Shown here: in pieces, positions 7,247 through 11,397 of the stretch
Position numbering within the stretch: position 1 is the first letter of the stretch
How the letters are laid out: every line of letters starts with the position of its first letter
NCBI GenBank assembly: GCA_014729315.1
Contig: WJKD01000946.1
Location: 1-11,397 of the forward strand
Origin: Promethearchaeota archaeon
GTDB taxonomy: Archaea; Asgardarchaeota; Lokiarchaeia; Sigynarchaeales; SOKP01
Direction of reading: 5' to 3'
Length of the DNA stretch: 11,397 nucleotides
Notes under the pieces: generated by a model
What the model saw: only the letters and a program-made list of their open reading frames with translations
Databases searched by the model: none
Told to the model about the DNA's origin: nothing
Translations under genes and position numbers: made by a program

Positions 7247-7308
7247 ACGAATATTATTTATTCAGTTTTATAAGAAAAAGCTCAATTTATTTTAAACTGG
7301 TTTAACGA

Positions 7309-7318
7309 ATATAAAAGT
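7309..7318 (+). promoter_or_regulatory. TATA-like box of the first transglutaminase-like gene
   Basis: AATATAAAAG, about 40 bp before the ATG at 7353. This predicts a leader of about 14 nt. TTTAAATA at 8031-8038 has the same relation to the second copy, which suggests each copy is transcribed from its own promoter. Confidence 0.35.
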
Positions 7319-7352
7319 AAAGATTATTAGATTTGATAGATAAATAACGATT

Positions 7353-8021
7353 ATGGGAGATTTTGAAAAATACCTCCAATCTTCTGAATTCTTTGATTTC
7401 CATAAAAGAAGAGTTAAAACCAAGGCTCTAGAAATTACGGATGGATGTCAGAAAGAAGAAGAAAAAGCGATTAAATTGTTCTATTGGGTGAGAGACAATA
7501 TAAAATATAATATGTCCTTATTTATTCCCAAGATTAAGAACAATTTTATTGCGAGCAAAGTTATCCGCAAGAAAGAAGGATTTTGCGTGTCTAAAAGTGT
7601 GGTATTATCTTCTCTTGCCCGGGCAGTAGGAATTCCCGCTCGAATCCACTTAGTTGATTTGATTAATCACCTCGTCTCTCAGAAAGTAATAGATTTTATG
7701 GGGACCAATGTAATGTATTACCACGGATTCAGTGAATTATATATTAATAATAAATGGGTTAAATTGACGCCTTCTTTTGATCGGGAGACTGCAATTCGAG
7801 GAGGATTTTTACCGATGTGTGAATTTGACGGAAAGAATGATTCCGTTTTTCCTCCCTTCGATCATAATGGTAATCAATTTGGAGAATATATAAAAGATAG
7901 GGATGTTCATGCAGAACTACCGCTTGATGAGATTGATAAAGTTTTTGAAGAACAATATGAAATTTATCGTCGATATCTTAGCGGATTTCAAAAGACGACC
8001 GAACACAATAATCTAATTTAG
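7353..8021 (+). CDS. Transglutaminase-like (papain-fold) protein, copy 1 of 3
   Basis: A 222-residue, probably cytosolic protein. The transglutaminase core is visible: a helical lead-in with AIKLFYWVRDNIKY (39-52), the nucleophile C78 in EGFCVSK, the helix ARAVGIPARIHL (89-100), H124 in YHGFSEL and the strand KWVKLTPSFD (134-143). In this superfamily Cys, His and Asp act on peptide or isopeptide amide bonds as protease, deamidase or crosslinker. The position where many members have the triad Asp (four residues after W) is Thr here, with an Asp three residues later (D143). A C-terminal EFDG...EYIKDR region of about 45 residues is shared by all three copies. It has no signal peptide. Its C-terminal tail after about 205 is longer than in the other copies. 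Substrate unknown. Confidence 0.75.
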   Translation: MGDFEKYLQSSEFFDFHKRRVKTKALEITDGCQKEEEKAIKLFYWVRDNIKYNMSLFIPKIKNNFIASKVIRKKEGFCVSKSVVLSSLARAVGIPARIHLVDLINHLVSQKVIDFMGTNVMYYHGFSELYINNKWVKLTPSFDRETAIRGGFLPMCEFDGKNDSVFPPFDHNGNQFGEYIKDRDVHAELPLDEIDKVFEEQYEIYRRYLSGFQKTTEHNNLI

Positions 8022-8074
8022 TTTGCTGATTTTAAATATTCAATTAGAAAGAATGAAAAGTATTTTCAATAATA

Positions 8075-8716
8075 ATGGTAGACGAAAAAGAATATCTAGA
8101 ATCGACCGAATTTCTTGATTTTCATAGAAAAAGAGTCAAAAATCTGGCATTGGAAATTGTAAGGGATACAGATTCCGATAAAGAAAAAGCTATTGCTTTA
8201 TTTTATTGGGTGCGAGATCAAATAAAATATAACATGTATACATACTATCCAAAAATAAGAGCAAATCTTAAAGCATCGGTAACTTTAAGAAGGGGAACAG
8301 GTTTTTGCATGTCTAAAGCAGTATTACTTTCTGCGTTGGCTCGCGCTGTCAGCATTCCCGCCCGAATTCGAATGGTCGATATAAGAAACAATAAAATTTC
8401 TCGAAAAGTAATTGATATGCTCGGTACAAATATATTTTATTGCCACGGCATTAGTGAGCTAAAATTACACAACAATTGGGTAAAACTCACCCCTGTTTTC
8501 GACAAGGAAACTGCACTTAAAGCAGGATTTATCCCCCTAATAGAATTTGATGGAGAACACAACGCGCTATTTTCAAAATATGATGAAGAAGGAAACTTGT
8601 TTGTCGAGTATGTGAAGGATTATGGAAGTTTTGCCGATGTCCCAATTGATAAAATAGACAAGATTTTCGAAGAGCATTACGAGAAATGGTATTCAAATCC
8701 CGATCTCGCTTTTTAA
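8075..8716 (+). CDS. Transglutaminase-like (papain-fold) protein, copy 2 of 3
   Basis: 213 residues, same architecture as the preceding gene: AIALFYWVRDQIKY (39-52), nucleophile C78 in TGFCMSK, ARAVSIPARIRM (89-100), H124 in CHGISEL, NWVKLTPVFD (134-143), and the C-terminal FDGEHNALF/VEYVKD segment (158-181). It differs from copies 1 and 3 in the stretch after the nucleophile helix (RMVDIRNN where the others have IHL-D-INH), a part that could line the substrate groove. It starts 53 bp after copy 1, with TTTAAATA at 8031-8038 as a possible private promoter and no clear ribosome binding site. The catalytic Cys and His are intact, so it is likely functional rather than decaying. Confidence 0.75.
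   Translation: MVDEKEYLESTEFLDFHRKRVKNLALEIVRDTDSDKEKAIALFYWVRDQIKYNMYTYYPKIRANLKASVTLRRGTGFCMSKAVLLSALARAVSIPARIRMVDIRNNKISRKVIDMLGTNIFYCHGISELKLHNNWVKLTPVFDKETALKAGFIPLIEFDGEHNALFSKYDEEGNLFVEYVKDYGSFADVPIDKIDKIFEEHYEKWYSNPDLAF
8178..8229 (+). repeat. 52-nt exact repeat shared with transglutaminase copy 3 (first unit)
   Basis: These 52 bases are identical, base for base, to 8937-8988 in copy 3 (offset 759). They encode the KEKAIALFYWVRDQIK segment. The corresponding part of copy 1 has several synonymous and non-synonymous differences, so the identity is not explained by protein constraint alone. Confidence 0.85.
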
Positions 8717-8836
8717 TTATTTAGATTGATATAATTAGTAGGAAAGTAAAATTCTAATATAGCAGTTTAATTTTTCTAAGACTTCATCCTTCAAGTAAGT
8801 AAAAAGATACTAAAAAGATTAAACTTTTTCACATAT

Positions 8837-9466
8837 ATGGAATTGGACAGATATCTGCAATCTTCTTACTTTTTTGATTTTCATAAGAAAAAAGTCAACC
8901 AGAAAGCTTTAGAAATAACTGAAGGATTAGAGCACCATAAAGAAAAAGCTATTGCTTTATTTTATTGGGTGCGAGATCAAATAAAATACAAACAAGGAAG
9001 TTTTTATCTTACAAAAAGCACATTTAAAGCGAGTAATAATATTCGGAGAGGATACGGATTTTGCGTCTCAAAGGCTGTTTTACTATCCACACTGGCAAGA
9101 GCAGTAGGAATACCCGCTCGAATCCATTTAGCTGACATTATAAATCACAAAATTCCTCAAAAAATCGTCGATTATATGAGCACTAATATTTTCTACATCC
9201 ACGGATACAGTGAATTATTCTTAGGTGGAAAATGGATTAAAGTGACACCCGCTTTTGACAAGAAGACTACAGAACGAGGAGATTATGTTCTTGTAGATTT
9301 TGACGGGGAACATGATGCGTTGTTTTCTGAATATGACGATAAAGGAAATAGATTTGTTGAATATCTTAGAGATCGGGGAACTTACGAAGATGTTCCATAC
9401 GACGAAATATGCGAAGTTATTATGGATAAATATAAAAATATGCTCCAAAAAGCATTTAAATCTTAA
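8837..9466 (+). CDS. Transglutaminase-like (papain-fold) protein, copy 3 of 3
   Basis: 209 residues with C76 (YGFCVSK), ARAVGIPARIHL (87-98), H122 (IHGYSEL), KWIKVTPAFD (132-141) and a C-terminal FDGEHDALF/VEYLRDR segment. It is a mosaic: the N-terminus (YLQSS-FFDFHK, KALEIT-G) and the IPARIHL-D-INH stretch follow copy 1, while residues about 34-50 and the FDGEH-ALFS-YD region follow copy 2. It is separated from copy 2 by 120 bp, more than between copies 1 and 2, and the ATG may be leaderless (TAAAAAGA at 8811-8818). It ends 20 bp before the convergent ftr gene. Active-site Cys and His are kept. Function and substrate unknown, as for the other copies. Confidence 0.75.
   Translation: MELDRYLQSSYFFDFHKKKVNQKALEITEGLEHHKEKAIALFYWVRDQIKYKQGSFYLTKSTFKASNNIRRGYGFCVSKAVLLSTLARAVGIPARIHLADIINHKIPQKIVDYMSTNIFYIHGYSELFLGGKWIKVTPAFDKKTTERGDYVLVDFDGEHDALFSEYDDKGNRFVEYLRDRGTYEDVPYDEICEVIMDKYKNMLQKAFKS
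8937..8988 (+). repeat. 52-nt exact repeat shared with transglutaminase copy 2 (second unit)
   Basis: The second unit of the identical tract at 8178-8229. Flanking bases diverge at once on both sides, which is the shape of a conversion tract rather than of a recent whole-gene duplication. Confidence 0.85.
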
Positions 9467-9486
9467 TTATGAAGATAAGCTTGATT

Positions 9487-10407
9487 CTAGTTCGAAAACC
9501 ACTTTTCATTTAATCTCAAATCCCTTAAATGAATCTTATACTTCCCTAATTTCCCTCCGTAATTTCCAGCTGATATTTTTATTAAGCCTTCCATTTCAAT
9601 TATTCCCCTGATTACTTCCTTCATGGTATTTTTAACTGTTTCAATGTCAAGAGCGTTAAAAATTATTTCGGGTATAGATTTTACTCTCTCTGGAACTTTA
9701 AATTCGGAGGACGGGAGAGTTTCTCTGAGAGTTGGACAAAATGGGTGATTAGTAGATGGCCCTATTTCAGGAAATTTGGTTTCTGGTTTTGAACCTGCAG
9801 AACATACATCAAAAGTGGTGCAAACATTATCGATCGTGTTTATGATTTGAACTGCTTCTCTTCCAATCTCTATTCCAGATTCCACGCTGTCGCAAAATAG
9901 CCATAAATTTCCTCCCATTATTCCTTTTGCATATTTTATTCTTTCTTCAATAAGAAAATCGTGTCCCATCATTATAGGAACAGAAATTAACTCTCTATCA
10001 TATTTCTTTATAACCTTTTCATATCCATCCCCGCAATGTCCAACATTATTCATTAAATTAAAATGAGTATCGACATCGTGGGGATATGCATCAAAAACCG
10101 AAGTTGTAGGAACAACTAATATACCTTGTCGTAATCTCCTTCCAAGCTGTTCGTAAAACTTTTCTTTAGCTTTAGAATTAGTCCCCGTGACCCAAAGTTG
10201 AACTATTGCTCCAATCCTATTATCTATGCTTTCTTCTTTAGATAACCACTTCACAATACCTCCTTCCGCGTCGCCAAATACAGTAGAAGGTAACGCAGTG
10301 AAAGAATTCACGGCTCTAGTTAAGAACAACTCGTCTTGAGCGGTTACCATGAGTTGAACAACGAGCCCCTCAAACGCTTCGCAAAAAGTATCTTCTATTA
10401 TCGCCAT
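9487..10407 (-). CDS. ftr: Formylmethanofuran:tetrahydromethanopterin formyltransferase
   Basis: 306 residues, close to the usual 295-300. Hallmarks are present from end to end: IEDTFCEAF (4-12), VVPTTSVFDAYP (98-109), the SVPIMMGHDFL-EE segment (142-155), GIMGGN (162-167), CSAGSKPETKF (202-212), and the signature KISAGNYGGKLGKY (277-290) near the C-terminus. Ftr moves the formyl group between formylmethanofuran and tetrahydromethanopterin, giving N5-formyl-H4MPT in the C1 branch used for CO2 reduction or in reverse for C1 oxidation. It is cytosolic and needs no metal or prosthetic group. The ATG at 10407 has GAGGGAG (10418-10412) upstream. It is convergent with the transglutaminase genes and no other C1 gene (fmd/fwd, mch, mtd) lies in the window. 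The C-terminus carries about 15 residues (HLRDLRLNEKWFSN) beyond the usual end. Confidence 0.93.
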   Translation of the reverse strand: MAIIEDTFCEAFEGLVVQLMVTAQDELFLTRAVNSFTALPSTVFGDAEGGIVKWLSKEESIDNRIGAIVQLWVTGTNSKAKEKFYEQLGRRLRQGILVVPTTSVFDAYPHDVDTHFNLMNNVGHCGDGYEKVIKKYDRELISVPIMMGHDFLIEERIKYAKGIMGGNLWLFCDSVESGIEIGREAVQIINTIDNVCTTFDVCSAGSKPETKFPEIGPSTNHPFCPTLRETLPSSEFKVPERVKSIPEIIFNALDIETVKNTMKEVIRGIIEMEGLIKISAGNYGGKLGKYKIHLRDLRLNEKWFSN

Positions 10408-10411
10408 TTTA

Positions 10412-10418
10412 CTCCCTC
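10412..10418 (-). promoter_or_regulatory. Ribosome binding site of ftr
   Basis: GAGGGAG on the minus strand, ending 4 nt before the ATG. It is one of the few clear Shine-Dalgarno sequences here and fixes the ftr start. Confidence 0.55.
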
Positions 10419-10559
10419 ATTCTATCAAAAAGTATAATTTTTAGATAATACCTAGATTAACTTGCTTTAAAAAATAAAATCAATAATCTATTAACTCTCA
10501 ACCTAAATTGCTATTAAATTTTTCGTTAAAAAATATATTAAGATCAAATGCATTTTATG

Positions 10560-10624
10560 ATCTGCGCACTACAGATGACGGCGAGAGGTTGCCCTTACGC
10601 CGACACATTTACGGGTTTGCCCGT
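10560..10624 (-). ncRNA. Candidate omega-RNA 3' scaffold / right-end structure of the tnpB element
   Basis: On the minus strand three hairpins follow one another: ACGGG-CAAA-CCCGT (10624-10611); CGGCG ... CGCCG (10602-10579) with an inner AGG-GCAA-CCT, so a GNRA-type loop; and ATCTG-7 nt-CAGAT (10576-10560), which contains the tnpB stop codon. TnpB proteins work with an omega-RNA made from the 3' end of their own gene plus the right end of the element, with the guide in the flanking DNA. If the right end is at about 10559, the guide would be the AT-rich bases just below it. The 5' limit of the RNA is not visible; it may extend toward 10720. Confidence 0.5.
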
Positions 10625-11397
10625 CCAACCAAATCGTTTTCGGGGTTTGTAACAGCCAGTTTTTGTTGTTGCGGAGGGGGGAGAAATAATCGATTTCAGG
10701 TCGCAAAGAATTTCCGACGTTTCGCGGTGCTCTGCCCATTTTTAAACGTTCTCTCTCGTTTTTCACGACCGCAGCGTTATACGATTTCGCATGCGGGAGG
10801 TATTTCCGGATCATGTTAAACGCAGCGTTCGCGTCGGAATGCATGTATTTTTTCTCTCCGTCGATGCGAAATTCGATTAGCCCGCGGGCGCTGTAAGGGT
10901 TGCCGTTTTTGCCCCTCATCGCGGGACCGCGCACGCTCTGACGCTCCGCCCCTTTTTGAAGAGGTTCCTCCAAATACGCGGATGCGACGGACGTGTAATG
11001 TTCAGAAGTCGTCCACAATGTGATACCGTATTTTTTACACAAGTATTTGAGGCGATTCAGAAGCTCGGCTACGGGATGCAGTCCCCAGTATTGGTTGAAT
11101 TTGCGGGCGAGATTGGATTTTTTCCACCCCTTATTGTAGCCGAATATGACAACGCCCACCTCGTGTGCGATACAATAATTAATTAAATTTCGGGCGATTT
11201 TATTGATGTGGTCGCGTACGCGACGCGCCCGTTTAGTCCTGACGTAATACGCTTTTCGAAAATAAGCGTTATTCCACGTCTGGAGCAACGCGAGTCGGAC
11301 GTCCTCCGAACGTTTTGACCGCAGTCCCCGCAGTAATTTTTCCAAAAACTCGATGACCCGTAATTTTTGTTGCACGTGATAGTCCAGACAATACAAA
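10569..11397 (-). CDS. tnpB: TnpB-family RNA-guided nuclease (IS605 OrfB), C-terminal part
   Basis: 275 codons are in the window and the frame continues past 11397, so the start and the RuvC-I Asp are missing. Counted from the TTG at 11396, the pattern is that of the Cys-poor OrfB group: KRARRVRDHINKIARNLINYC (55-75), GVVIFGYNKGWKKS (81-94), NQYWGLHPVAELLNRLKY (101-118), SEHYTS (131-136) and HSDANAAFNMIRK (186-198), with D188 as RuvC-III Asp. No CxxC pairs exist, so the usual zinc ribbon is absent. The RuvC-II Glu expected in the 'I-IE-L' strand is replaced by G/Y; E132 in the EHYTS motif may take its place, as in related OrfB proteins with an EESYTS motif. Residues about 225-275 do not look like TnpB and overlap the omega-RNA hairpins. 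TnpB proteins cut DNA next to a target-adjacent motif and help the element persist. High GC indicates recent transfer. Confidence 0.82.
   Translation of the reverse strand, partial: LYCLDYHVQQKLRVIEFLEKLLRGLRSKRSEDVRLALLQTWNNAYFRKAYYVRTKRARRVRDHINKIARNLINYCIAHEVGVVIFGYNKGWKKSNLARKFNQYWGLHPVAELLNRLKYLCKKYGITLWTTSEHYTSVASAYLEEPLQKGAERQSVRGPAMRGKNGNPYSARGLIEFRIDGEKKYMHSDANAAFNMIRKYLPHAKSYNAAVVKNERERLKMGRAPRNVGNSLRPEIDYFSPLRNNKNWLLQTPKTIWLDGQTRKCVGVRATSRRHL

Larger units (their letters stand above)
10559..11397 (-). mobile_element. IS200/IS605-type element, 3' portion (continues beyond the window)
   Basis: GC content rises sharply, to about one half by eye, from about 10559 to the window end, against about one third elsewhere. 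The rise coincides with the 3' end of a tnpB gene and a terminal hairpin. No TnpA (Y1 transposase) is seen; it may lie beyond 11397 or be absent, as in tnpB-only elements. The left end, and so the target-adjacent motif, is outside the window. Confidence 0.65.

Noticed and set aside
7353..9466. Possibility that the triplet is one fragmented gene or a frameshifted long protein
   Set aside because: Each copy has its own start, full catalytic core and C-terminal segment, separated by non-coding AT-rich gaps.
9221..9611. Overlapping open frames on both strands around the end of transglutaminase copy 3 and the start of the gap to ftr
   Set aside because: They overlap conserved coding sequence of copy 3 or ftr; the products are low in complexity and lack motifs.
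10508..10819. Plus-strand open frame of about 100 codons over the tnpB 3' end
   Set aside because: It is the antisense shadow of the TnpB frame and hairpin region; the product is Cys/Phe/Arg-rich with no domain pattern.
1..11397. CRISPR array, tRNA, rRNA or replication origin
   Set aside because: No regularly spaced direct repeats, cloverleaf-like segment with a T-loop motif, rRNA core sequence or origin-type repeat cluster was seen on reading both strands.
10569..11397. A Cas12 effector rather than TnpB
   Set aside because: The spacing of motifs, the NKGWK and YTS patterns and the lack of any CRISPR repeat fit IS605 OrfB/TnpB; nothing Cas12-specific is visible.

Overview
The window looks like chromosomal DNA from an AT-rich archaeon (about one third GC by eye). 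Evidence for Archaea: a formylmethanofuran:tetrahydromethanopterin formyltransferase (ftr), an HxlR-type regulator, TATA-like boxes about 25 bp before likely transcription starts, T-tract termination, mixed leaderless and Shine-Dalgarno starts, and several TTG/GTG starts. The histidine kinase style and overall gene mix would fit an Asgard (Lokiarchaeia-like) genome, but that placement is inference and nothing here proves it.

Layout. (1) 1-263, minus: N-terminal part of an NAD-dependent GH4 glycosidase, cut by the window edge. (2) 364-1490: a CPBP-type intramembrane protease (minus) divergent from an HxlR winged-helix regulator (plus). (3) 1553-1825, minus: a short helix-turn-helix stub resembling the front end of an IS630-type transposase. 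(4) 1958-4847: a two-gene operon for an FAD-linked 2-hydroxyacid oxidase (GlcD/Dld type) and its partner Fe-S subunit with two CCG domains (GlcF/HdrD type), preceded by a 24-bp imperfect palindrome and a TATA box and closed by a T-rich terminator. (5) 5000-5671: a seven-helix membrane protein of unknown function. (6) 5921-7246: an orphan membrane histidine kinase with no response regulator nearby. (7) 7353-9466: three tandem transglutaminase-like genes of about 210-220 residues. (8) 9487-10407, minus: ftr, convergent with the triplet. (9) 10559-11397, minus: the 3' part of a TnpB (IS200/IS605 OrfB) gene of clearly higher GC than the rest, whose 3' end folds into three successive hairpins, as expected of an omega-RNA.

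How they fit together. Only the FAD/Fe-S pair is a clear operon. It would oxidise a 2-hydroxyacid such as lactate or glycolate and pass electrons from flavin to Fe-S clusters. Ftr is one step of the tetrahydromethanopterin C1 branch (methyl branch of the Wood-Ljungdahl pathway or formate/formyl metabolism). The transglutaminase triplet is the most unusual resident locus: copy 3 reads as a mosaic of copies 1 and 2 and shares an exact 52-nt tract with copy 2, suggesting gene conversion. The TnpB segment is the clearest recent import. I see no tRNA, rRNA, CRISPR array or complete insertion sequence, and no gene-free stretch over 300 bases; the longest gap is 5672-5920, which holds two small inverted repeats.
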